DNA from: Siphonodentalium dalli
Taxonomy: Eukaryota > Mollusca > Scaphopoda > Gadilida > Siphonodentaliidae
Length of the DNA: 64,000 nucleotides
Direction: 5' to 3'
Assembly: GCA_032622095.1 (NCBI GenBank)
Contig: CP136061.1
Location: 91,861,845-91,925,844, forward strand
The translations under genes were made by a program, and so were the position numbers. The stretch's first letter is position 1, and each line of letters begins with the position of its first letter. Of this stretch, positions 16,938 through 26,800 are shown in pieces. The notes under the pieces were generated by a model that was given only the letters and a program-made list of their open reading frames with translations, did not search any database and had not been told where the DNA came from.

Positions 16938-18242
16938 ATGGCACAAATGGTAAATGGATCATGCGAATGCAATAAATCGGAACTTGATATAACACATGTT
17001 CCACCAACGGTGGCTACAATGTCAGAATCGCAGTGGATCGAAAATCATCCTATTGCACCGCTGAATAATTCTGCTCCGATAGAGTTTGTCATACCATCTC
17101 AAACCGAAAAGTGGACAGATATTAATCAATCTTATCTTTATGTGAAATTCAAAATTACAAAAAAAGATGGAACTAATTTGGTAGCTGCTACGGAATTAGC
17201 ACCTGTTAACAATTTCTTTCATAGCATGTTCAGCAGTATCGATGTTTACTTGAACAACAAATTGATAACTTCGAATTCTGACACTTACCCATACCGAGCA
17301 TATTTCGAAAATCTGTTGGGATACTCTCAAGAATATAAAGATAATCAATTAGCAAATTTAGAAATGTGGTATGGCGATACAGCAGAACAATTTGAAGAGA
17401 GCACCAAAGGTGGTGCTAATGCTGGATTAACTTCTAGAGAAAGTTTGATCACTGGTAGTAAATTTGTTGAACTATGCGGACGCTTACACACCGATCTGTT
17501 TCTTCAAGAAAAATATTTACCAAATGGAATTGAAATTCGTATCAGATTAAACAGATCACCATCAAAATTTTGCCTCATTGGCTCCGAGGATGGACAAATT
17601 GTTTTCGAATCAGCAGTGTTCCATGTCAGAACAGTTAGTCTCTTTCCAGCGGTCTCAAATAAATTAAATCAAGAAATTGCCCAGTCAAAAATGAAACTAC
17701 CTATCAGACGAGTAGAAATAAAAACTTTCACAATTAGTACTGGACTTAGATCAAAAATTGAAGACCACTTATTTCAAGGACAATTACCAAAGAGACTTTT
17801 TATTGCGTTGGTCGAAAATAAAGATATGAATGGAGATTTGGGTACCAATCCATTCCACTTCAAACATTTCAGTTTGAATAAATTGGAAGTTAGTCAAGAC
17901 GGTCATACAATACATAACCGTCCATTTGAACCAAACTTCGCAACAAAACAATGTCTCAGATCATATTTATCTTTGTATCAATCTTTAGGAATGTTTGGTG
18001 TTAACAAATCAATTGGCATTAATTTAAAAGAATATATGAATGGATATTGTTTGTGGGGTTTCGACTTGACACCGGACCAAGGAAGTGACGAGGGACATCT
18101 ACATCCTATAAAGACAGGGAACCTGCGTTTGGAGCTTCAGTTCTTGACAGCTCTCACTACAGCCGTCAACGTTTTGGTGTATGCTGAATTCGACAGTGAA
18201 ATAGAGATCACAGCTTTGAGAGAAGTGCTTACTGACTATTAG
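16938..18242 (+). CDS. Major capsid protein (double jelly-roll)
   Basis: 434 residues. The start region (SECNKSELD-type motif, here CECNKSELDITHVPPT), then PIEFVIPSQTEKWTDINQSY, NNFFHSMFSSIDVYLNN and YPYRAYFENLLGYS, matches the Polinton major capsid protein. That protein has two jelly-roll domains and would form the hexon-like shell. The C-terminal end is GNLRLELQF...VNVLVYAEFDSEIEI, also typical. No disruption seen. One nucleotide separates it from the next gene. Confidence 0.94.
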   Translation: MAQMVNGSCECNKSELDITHVPPTVATMSESQWIENHPIAPLNNSAPIEFVIPSQTEKWTDINQSYLYVKFKITKKDGTNLVAATELAPVNNFFHSMFSSIDVYLNNKLITSNSDTYPYRAYFENLLGYSQEYKDNQLANLEMWYGDTAEQFEESTKGGANAGLTSRESLITGSKFVELCGRLHTDLFLQEKYLPNGIEIRIRLNRSPSKFCLIGSEDGQIVFESAVFHVRTVSLFPAVSNKLNQEIAQSKMKLPIRRVEIKTFTISTGLRSKIEDHLFQGQLPKRLFIALVENKDMNGDLGTNPFHFKHFSLNKLEVSQDGHTIHNRPFEPNFATKQCLRSYLSLYQSLGMFGVNKSIGINLKEYMNGYCLWGFDLTPDQGSDEGHLHPIKTGNLRLELQFLTALTTAVNVLVYAEFDSEIEITALREVLTDY

Positions 18243-18243
18243 G

Positions 18244-18702
18244 ATGGAGCTCACAACACAGCTATGGAACTACTATGAAGAATACCAACGTTCACAAAAC
18301 TTTGCTCCGAGATGGAGCCTGATCTTGGACACACTCAACAACTCTATGATTGAAGAACTACAAGAACTTATTCGCAAGGAAGTGTCAGCAAACTGTGAAG
18401 GATGTAAAATAGAACATCCTAGTCAACGTGAACATGTTCTGTGTTTGTTCTCTACAACTGATGATTGGACAAACCAGTTTATCGACTTAGCGCTGATTAA
18501 AATTGACATATACAATGTTATGGAAAGATGGTTCCCGAAGCTGATGTGGTTAAACCCACACATCAAGGAGAAGTTCGAAGCATTCATCATGTATGATCAT
18601 CTGAGAAACAATTTGGAGCTCAACCGCAAAAAATTCGACGCAGAGTGGACTCTGATGTGGTCACAGCGAGTCAAAGAGAATTACAACGATGCAGACAGCT
18701 GA
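18244..18702 (+). CDS. Cys/His-containing Polinton protein, 152 aa
   Basis: ATG 18244 is 1 nt after the capsid gene stop. Residues 51-67 hold CEGCKIEHPSQREHVLC, giving Cys51, Cys54, His58, His64 and Cys67, a possible zinc site. The remainder is helical and rich in Trp. A protein with this C-x2-C-x3-H-P-S-Q pattern commonly sits between capsid and protease genes in invertebrate Polintons, but I know no function. It overlaps the protease by 14 nt. Confidence 0.72.
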   Translation: MELTTQLWNYYEEYQRSQNFAPRWSLILDTLNNSMIEELQELIRKEVSANCEGCKIEHPSQREHVLCLFSTTDDWTNQFIDLALIKIDIYNVMERWFPKLMWLNPHIKEKFEAFIMYDHLRNNLELNRKKFDAEWTLMWSQRVKENYNDADS

Positions 18703-19162
18703 ACTTCAATATATTCTGGACAATTCCTGGTTGTGTAAACTTAACACACATGTTTGTGCTAGAGATCTGTTACCAGAGAAGAAACCACAGCATATTCAAG
18801 CATATATTGTGAACACGCACTCATCGGATCAGCCAGGAGAACACTGGACATTGATGTTATTCAAGGGAAGATCAGCTGTATACTTCGACTCATTTGGACT
18901 ACCACCACCGAGACGATATATGTTACCATTCATAAAAAGGAACTCATCAGCATGGACTATGAATACAACACGATATCAACATCGTGCGACAAATGTGTGT
19001 GGATTATATTGTATATTCGCACTCCACCACATGATGAAAGGAAAGAGGATGAAAATATTATTCAATTCTCGGGATTTCTTCAAGAATGACAGAACAATAG
19101 TTCGATGGTTTGGAAAGCACTATGGTCGATTATACAGAAAAGCAAATTTGCTGTTGAATTAA
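18689..19162 (+). CDS. Adenain-like capsid maturation cysteine protease
   Basis: 157 residues, related to adenovirus protease and Ulp1. The catalytic set is visible: His52 in GEHWTLM, acidic Asp67 in YFDSFGLPP, oxyanion Gln97 in YQHRATNVCG and nucleophile Cys104 (NVCGLYCIF). It probably cleaves capsid and minor proteins during maturation; candidates are the GG-containing small proteins upstream. It is the last gene of the rightward series, followed by 380 bp of noncoding DNA before the right TIR. Confidence 0.93.
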   Translation: MQTAELQYILDNSWLCKLNTHVCARDLLPEKKPQHIQAYIVNTHSSDQPGEHWTLMLFKGRSAVYFDSFGLPPPRRYMLPFIKRNSSAWTMNTTRYQHRATNVCGLYCIFALHHMMKGKRMKILFNSRDFFKNDRTIVRWFGKHYGRLYRKANLLLN

Positions 19163-19542
19163 ACTTCACCAGGACATCGACGGCTGATATACATACAACG
19201 CAAAGAAGACGAAGATAACAACGAATGTGTCAACAACTCCACAAAATAGACTCTTTTGTTATTGATTCAGCGTAGGATGTTGTAGGATGTTGTAGGATGT
19301 TCAATTAAGTTTCTTCAAATCTGAGACCTTGTTTTGTACATAAATTATTGTTCTTTGTTAATATTATTGATGTATAATAATATATTATTGTTCATTGTTC
19401 TTGTTCTTGTTTTTGAAAAATAAATGATAAATTTCAACAAAATCGTTTTCACTGTAGGATCCCCACCAATTGATTCTGTTCGTGTCGATGTGTCATCTCT
19501 GGTCAGAATTATACAAACTTTAAAATTAGTAATGAAAAAATG
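19163..19542 (+). other. 3' noncoding region of the late genes
   Basis: It contains three perfect tandem copies of GTAGGATGTT (19272-19301), TTGTT-rich sequence, and a poly(A) signal AATAAA at 19419-19424. It has no histone-type stem-loop, in contrast to the accessory genes on the left. Confidence 0.65.
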
Positions 19543-20010
19543 TCTAAGTCCATTTTCATTTTTTCCGATCAGAAATATCACATCAATGACAGGAATATCT
19601 ATCCTCAGGGGGGAACTATGGCCCAGTACCCATCAGTGGGGGGCACTATGGCCCAGTACCCCCCCAGTGGGGGCACTATGGCCCAGTACCCCCCAGTGGG
19701 GGGCACTATGGCCCAGTACCCCCCAGTGGGGGGCACTATGGCCCAGTATCGAATACTGGACCATAGATCGTCCAGTATTCGATACTGGGCCATAGTGCCC
19801 CCCACTGGGGGGCACTATGGCCCAGTATCGAATACTGGACGATCTATGGTCCAGTATTCGATACTGGGCCATAGTGCCCCCCACTGGGGGGTACTGGGCC
19901 ATAGTGCCCCCCACTGGGGGGTACTGGGCCATAGTGCCCCCCACTGGGGGTACTGGGCCATAGTGCCCCCCACTGGGGGGTACTGGGCCATAGTGCCCCC
20001 CATTACTACT
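19543..20010 (-). repeat. Right Polinton TIR
   Basis: Reverse complement of 2650-3118, with only small differences in G-run lengths. It has the same nested architecture: 30-bp units, two palindromic units, inverted 30-bp units. It ends CCCCCCATTACTACT. Confidence 0.93.
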
Positions 20011-20016
20011 GTGGTA
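20011..20016. repeat. Right 6-bp target site duplication GTGGTA
   Basis: Identical to 2644-2649; defines the right boundary of the Polinton. Confidence 0.92.
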
Positions 20017-20120
20017 TAGAACGGGAATTAAAGGCGTTCATTTTACTCAGAAAAAAAAAGAGCGTTGATTTAAAAACCACTTTAGACCTTACAATGAAAG
20101 AGCCCGGAGCTCCTTTTACG
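20017..20120 (+). repeat. Genomic repeat unit right of the Polinton
   Basis: Direct-orientation copy of the left flank (from 2379), sharing TAGAACG-GAATTAAAG, GAGCGTTGATTTAAAAACCA and GGAGCTCC. Related fragments (GAGCGTTGAT, AGAGCTCCGATT) continue to about 20280. Confidence 0.7.
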
Positions 20121-20429
20121 CAGACAAATATCGTTGCTTTAATCATTTATTTGAGACCATGCAGTAAAGAGCGTTGATTATAGACGAGAAGAGCTCCGAT
20201 TAAAATCATTAAATATCTTTAATTTAATCACTCATTTTATACCATACAGTAAATTGGTACAGAGCTACGCCTAAAATATACTAAACAACACAGCACCACG
20301 TTATACGTCACATTCGTGATTTACTCAATCTTAAATATAAAGTTTAATTAAAACATATATACCTTACACGAGATCCTAAGAGTCCTTTCGATAATTGTAA
20401 TTATTTTTCAAACGTTCTACCACTTGATA

Positions 20430-20655
20430 CCACTTGGTGCCACAGGACAGGCACTGTTGCAATGCATTCTCTTATCTAAGCTAGTCTCTCACGTAGAGCC
20501 TCTCGTATACATGTATAATATAATACATTTTCTCGACCTTGTAAGCCAGTGCTTTCTCTTATATAAGCGAAGTTCCCTATGGGAGACTGACATATCTAGG
20601 AGAATGCATTGGCACTGGATTTTTAATGCTGCACCAGAGCAGCTCCCGCAATGAA
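20430..20655. mobile_element. Degenerate palindromic MITE relic
   Basis: It carries decayed copies of the palindromic core of the MITEs elsewhere in this window (GCAATGCATTCTCTTAT and GAGAATGCATTGGCAC). It also carries GACCTTGTAAGCCAGTGC and the CCCTATGGGAGACT hairpin shared with the element at 33000. Confidence 0.6.
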
Positions 20656-20806
20656 CTTCACGTGTAGTTGCTCTATTTTTTCAACGACTTTAATAGTTTT
20701 AAGAATTTGGTATATACATGAATGGGAGGTCTAGTCTTCAAAGAAAAATCCAATGGCTATCAATACTGAAATGAGCTAGGTAATCTTAAATACTTTTTAT
20801 CCACAG

Positions 20807-20899
20807 CGACACCTTTCGGACAGCTACCGATGCTTGAAATCGACGGCAAACCATATTGCCAGAGCTTACCGATATGCCGACATCTTGCAAAGAAATATG
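20807..20899 (+). CDS. GST exon a
   Basis: Bounded by ...TATCCACAG and GTAAATATC. It starts with the last two bases of a split codon, then encodes [10 protein letters not shown]...HLAKKY, ending one base into a Gly codon completed by the next exon. Confidence 0.88.
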
Positions 20900-23800
20900 G
20901 TAAATATCGATATATAGGGGAAGTGTTGTCATATCGGTCTGATAATATTCATATTGGCAACATAAGAAAATTCCGTATGCATTATTATACTGTCGTGCCC
21001 GGTATCAAAAGTCTGTAGGGATGTGTGTCTTCAATTTGTAAATATCGGTATCGCAATCGCGATTTCACACTCTTTCGTGAAACCCCATAACTCTTGACCG
21101 ATAATTTTGAAAATGTGCACGGATGCTCTCAAAAGAGAACGCGGAATTGTTCTGTTCCCGTGTGTGTATATAGAGTACATGTACTAATCAATTCGGGTAA
21201 CAGACTCGGGTCTTCTTTAGATTATGTCATAAATCTGTTTAATTGTAATCATATATCGGTTCACGCACTGTTTGATATTATCATATGTATTATATCTGAA
21301 TTACTTCAATTCAATAATTAAATTGTTATTTCTCATCACCTAAATTGCACATAGGTACATAGATAATGTATTTACAATATATACACCTTATTTGCAATAA
21401 ACATGAGTAAAAATGTACACGGAAATCACCATTTCGTGAAAAGTCGGTAAAGTTATAATGATGTATGCTTATAAGTTTATTGGCATTAGAGAGAAAAACA
21501 CAACTGTTCACAATGGTATGCGTTGTGTGTACTGTACATGCATAACATAGCATTCTGATTGCGTTTTTACGCTTTCCAACAATTAAGCTGGACCGTAATA
21601 GTAATATCCCCAGGTGTTGTAATATATAGTACTTGGAACTAGTAACCCAGAAACGGAAACCCATTTATCTAACACAACAGGTCTCGCAGGCAAATCTGAA
21701 ATTGAAGAGTTAGTTGTTGAAATGATAGCCGATTCAACGGAAGATATCAGTTGGGCTCTCCAACATGCATACGACGAGGAAGACGAAAAGAAACAGGTAC
21801 GTTGTCAATAATTATTGGCGAAACTCACCAATTCACCTAAATGAGATATAAACACTGGAAAGTAAGTACCTCCACAAGCATCGACTTATATTCGGTAATA
21901 CTTAATTATATTACATTTCGCTTTGGTTCAGTGATCAAATGGGTCGATACATCAATGGAATACTTCCATACGGAGTATATATGCCGGAAAGACTTAATAA
22001 ATATTTGCTATATATTCTATGAAGTTTATCCTGAGTGTTTGCTATATATTCTGTAGAGTTTATCGTGAGTATTTGCTATATATGCTATGGAGTTTATCGT
22101 GAGTAATTGCTATATATTATATGGAGTTTATCCTGAGTATTTGATATATATTCTATCTGAGCTCACCAGCGGAGTATTTTCAGACACATTGATAAATCTT
22201 GTTTTTGTTTCTATTATCTCATTCTATCCCTTCTGCGATACAGGCTGAAATGTACAAGAAAAATAAAGAAACCACGATTCCCACAATGCTAGGCAGTCTG
22301 TGTGACATGATGGACGATTGTGGTCTCTCTGTGGCGTCGGGGGTACGTATATCAAGCATCATATAAGTCCAAATTCTAACCTCATAAACTTAATCTAAAC
22401 AACAGTTATTCCTTATGGTGGATGTGCTAAGGTGGTAACATTGGAGTAATCGGCATTTGGTTATACAATCATGAAACTTGAAACATATCATGTGTGAGAC
22501 CTTCCCGGAATGTTTTGTCAAAGTTTCATTCAGACCTGCAAGTGCAATATGTTGGGATAATGCTGTTTGCGTGTATATCAGTATCGTTTTGCCCAGATCC
22601 ATGCATTGGCGGGATTTTTCGTTTAATCGGTTTTACCATGCAGCTCAATATTATAAGTTACGGGACGCTAAGTGGTCGGATATGGTGTCATGTGAGGCGA
22701 AGTGAGATCAATATCAGGCGAGGCCGTAGGCCGAGCCTAATATTGATCTTGCTGAGCCTCACATGACACCATACCCGACTAATAAGCGTCCCGTAACGTA
22801 TTTATTATGTTAGTGGACAACATCCAGCATATTCATATAATTAATCGTCGCTCTCATTTATTTTAGTTTGGTAAGTTAAATGTGTCGCCTATGGTCATTA
22901 ACGTATGTAACGTCACAGTGACTCGCCATGGGCGTTGAACGTCGACGCATTGAGTCAATGCATGGGTAATCACCAGAAGTAGGACACCTTGTTGAGTTTG
23001 ATAGTTAATTTATGAGTCTTTAGAACTCCTCAAATATATCGCATGCAGGTTTTGTTAGATGGCACTATGTCTTTAAATTCGCAGAAAATGATTTCCGACA
23101 GATATGCCCTTTCTTGGCGCCAAAATACATTAAAAATATTCCCGAGGCGACAGAGTTTCTGAAAAACAAGATGGTGGATAAGCACCTAATATTGATTTCA
23201 TATGGGGCCACTGACCTAATATGGGTTCATATAGCGTCACTATTTATCGACGCTGATTGACTAATCGCAAGAGCTGACATAATAAATGCTGATATACATG
23301 TATCTATCGAAAAGAGTGACATCACGCGGTCATAATGGTGTATTTAACTTGCATGTTAAATAGCGCACCGAATATACCGAGTAATTAAGAGTAACATTAG
23401 TTTGTTTACTTTTAATACACAGTCACGTCGCGATGTCAAATGAGTTAGTGTTCTTGTATATACAGTGTGATCAAATACACTTTTCATATTACTTATGCCA
23501 TCAAGGTCGTTTTTCGGTTGATCAATGCGCCTTTTGATGAGTCAGTAGACGAATAACAATACATGTATATTTCCGCGACGCGGATTATACCAAGTAGGCT
23601 AATCCATCTATAGGTTCATAGATAAACCGTTAATGGCGTGTAATTACAACGATAACACTTTATTTCCAACTATCTACTATTAATCTATATCAGAAAGTAA
23701 ATTGATAAATCATAATTTTCCGTTCGGCGATCTCCGAATATTGTTGATGGGCCGAAATTAACTTGGCCGAAATTGGCAACAACCAAGCGATCTTTCAGAA

Positions 23801-26800
23801 AATAAATATACATTAAAGGGGTTCTGAACACTAAGTCCGGCCTTTTATGAGATCATCTCCGTTTATGTTCAACAGAATGTATGCAACAAATGAATGAATG
23901 GTAACCATAGATTAGTGCAAAATACATTCATGTGCCCTTTAAACGATGCAAATAACATGGTAATTATAATGAAATTGAATTTATGGCTGGAGTCATACAT
24001 TCATATTCGTTATAATTACCATGTTGTTTGTATCTTTTGGCAAATGTGTCTATTTTGCAATCATCCATGGCTCAAATTCGTTCACCTGTTGCATATATTG
24101 TGTTGAGTATAAAAGAAGATGGTCCCAAAAATGGCCGGATTTGGTGTACAGTCCCCCTTTAATTTCAATTGTCTTCAATGAATATCCATGATCAATATAA
24201 TACTTTTTGATTGACTGCTATTAACGTTTAAAAAGACGCGAACAAATCTTAATAATTATCAACACACAGAGCGTCGAATCCGAAGCGATGGTCCCTGATA
24301 GGTTACAGGTTAGCAATTTAGCGATCGATCGCCGGTAAAGTTATTAACCCTTTACCCAACAGAACGGCCCTGTGTCAATGCATTCTATTATATATGCGAG
24401 TCGACCATAGGTCGCCTCGCATATATAAGAGAATGCATTGGCTTAACACATTAAACAATATAAAATTGTTAAAGAATGTTAGAAAAAATGGTAAAAAGTT
24501 TTTTTAGGCCAATGCATTCTATTATATATGCGAGGCGACCTATGGTCGACTCGCATATATAAGAGAATGCATTGGCACAGGGCATAACTGTCACCATCAC
24601 AATGTGGTCAATGAGCCGGTTCCAATGATATCCATATTTGTATGGTTTTATTGAGACAGACCCAAGATAATTTAGGCTGTTGCATCTTTATTTGGCCGTT
24701 TTTGGCCGGTTTGTTGGGTAAAGTTATTAACTCCCGATGTAAACAATTGCCCTGATTGCTCACATTTTTGACAAATGAATTGTCATTAACATTAGTATGA
24801 AGCAGTAAATTGTTAATAGGGTTGTAATCTGGTAAAACAATGTACTAATTCCAAATCATATTGTCCATGTTCATCAGCCCCGTTGTTCGGTCTGATTCGT
24901 TTGTTTTCGCAGTAACTACACATTGTCAATGACGCTTTTCCGAAAATTGGCCAAATGAAAAACACGATACGAATTTTGAGCGTCCAGACGAGCATTACAA
25001 ATACATGAATACGACTGAAATCCAATGACATAAGAATACCACAGTCTACACAAGGAACAGAAATACGCTTTATAATCATCAACTCCTTTGACTAATGTTT
25101 CTAGCATTGAGTTTTCGAGTTTTGTTTTTAAAACTATTCTACCGGAATTCTCGTTCCGCGCTTTCGCGTCACCCGGTGACGTCATGTGGAGCTACGGATA
25201 TAGACTCTCCCATTTTTCTTGGAAGCATCACTACGAGGTGACTCGTCTACTGCAACACATATGCACTGATAGATCAGATCGACCAATCAAATGCCCGCAT
25301 TTCAAAGAATTCGAAAGTATTTGTAACTGTATTACTATGACATAAAACAGCATTAATATGCTAACCGATTTTACTAGCTGGTTTACTTCGAAGGAAACTC
25401 GGACTACCATCCGATTAGAAACTATTAACCCTTTACCCAACAGAACGGCCCTGTGCCAATGCATTCTCTTATATATGCGAGTCGACCATATGTCGCCTCG
25501 CATATATAAGAGAATGCATTGGCTTAACACATTTTTTTAGGCCAATGCATTCTCTTATATATGCGAGGCGACCTATGGTCGACTCGCATATATAAGAGAA
25601 TGCATTGGCACAGGGCATAACTATAACCATCACAATGTGGTCAATGAGCCGGTTCCAATGATATCCATATTTGTATGGTTTTATTGAGACAGACCCAAGA
25701 TATTTTAGGCTGTTGAAGCTTTATTTGGCCGGTTTTTGGCCGCTTTGTTGGGTAAAGGGTTAAAGTGGCAGGGTTGGCTGACATTGATTGTCGTGGTAAA
25801 TCTTTCAGAAAGTAAATCTTCCAGAAGTGAAACTATATTTTAAAGGTGCACAATCTGGTTTGATGGTCTCTGTATCATCAGATTCCAACAACTGCAACAT
25901 TTCTTCAAATGACGCCTCAGTTATCATAATCGATCAATGACCAAAACTAATGGTAGCCACGGTCAACTATAGTGTGAAAGTTTTCAAAACGTGTTAAATA
26001 TCAACATTATGTTCAACGCAAGTTGGTGTCGAGAGTATGTCGGTCGGATCGTCGAATATTTGATAGGCCGCCAAATATTACAGGTGATCAAAAATAAAAT
26101 ACTTCAAAAATAGCTGAGCTTTGATGGGTGGGTTCCTCGACTCGAATACAATACATTTTACCGTAATATTCGGTATTTTGCCCTGATATTATAACAAAAG
26201 TTTCTAAATCTAATAAGTCTGAAAATACTGGTATAAATCCTTCCGTTGGAAATTTGGTTTAAACTTTAGAGAAAAGCTGAAAACTTCCAACTGACCATTT
26301 CGGCACAACTTGGATGTGCCACGAGCCTCTATGTAAACTATGTCATCGTCTTGCTGTATATTTTTTTCAAACAATCCGCCATTGTTATTTCAATTTCAGA
26401 CCACGTGATTTATGGTCGTGATACGAATTGATGCCATTCTGAATGAGTCCAAATTAGGCCTCTATCAAATACCTCTAACTACATTTCAGATCACGTGGGC
26501 CGACTTCCGGGTTCATGACCTCGTGTACACGATAATAAAGAATAAATTTGCTGACGACATTCTAGTAAAGTTCCCAAAGCTGACGAAACTGAAAGAAAAG
26601 GTAAACAAAAAAGTTAAATAATTTTCAACATTCGGTATTATATCAATTCGACCTACCACTAATTACTAGTAAACGTGAGAGACTCGATCGCAATCACGAA
26701 TAAACGCCCACACAAGGTAAAAATAGTGACATGTGTCGTCCCATCGTGTATGTCTGGTAATTGTTTTAAAGGCACGTGAGGCCTTAGTTGTCGAAAATAT

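Larger units (their letters stand above)
2650..20010 (+). mobile_element. Polinton/Maverick element, apparently intact (17.36 kb)
   Basis: A self-synthesising virus-like DNA transposon. It is bounded by ~469 bp terminal inverted repeats, AG...CT ends and a GTGGTA duplication. All hallmark Polinton genes are present as uninterrupted frames: protein-primed polymerase B, rve integrase, FtsK/HerA-type ATPase, adenain-like protease, and major and minor jelly-roll capsid proteins. The core genes run rightward from 7218 to 19162 with almost no spacing. The left 4 kb holds four accessory genes in two divergent pairs plus a zinc-knuckle gene that diverges from the polymerase. No stop codons or frameshifts were seen in the core set, and the TIRs are nearly identical, so the insertion is probably young. 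Whether it still makes particles cannot be read from sequence. Confidence 0.95.

Noticed and set aside
24344-25763. CRISPR-like array of repeated palindromes
   Set aside because: The repeats are hairpins in dispersed TTAA-flanked MITEs; spacers are not unique units of even length, and the genome is a eukaryote's.
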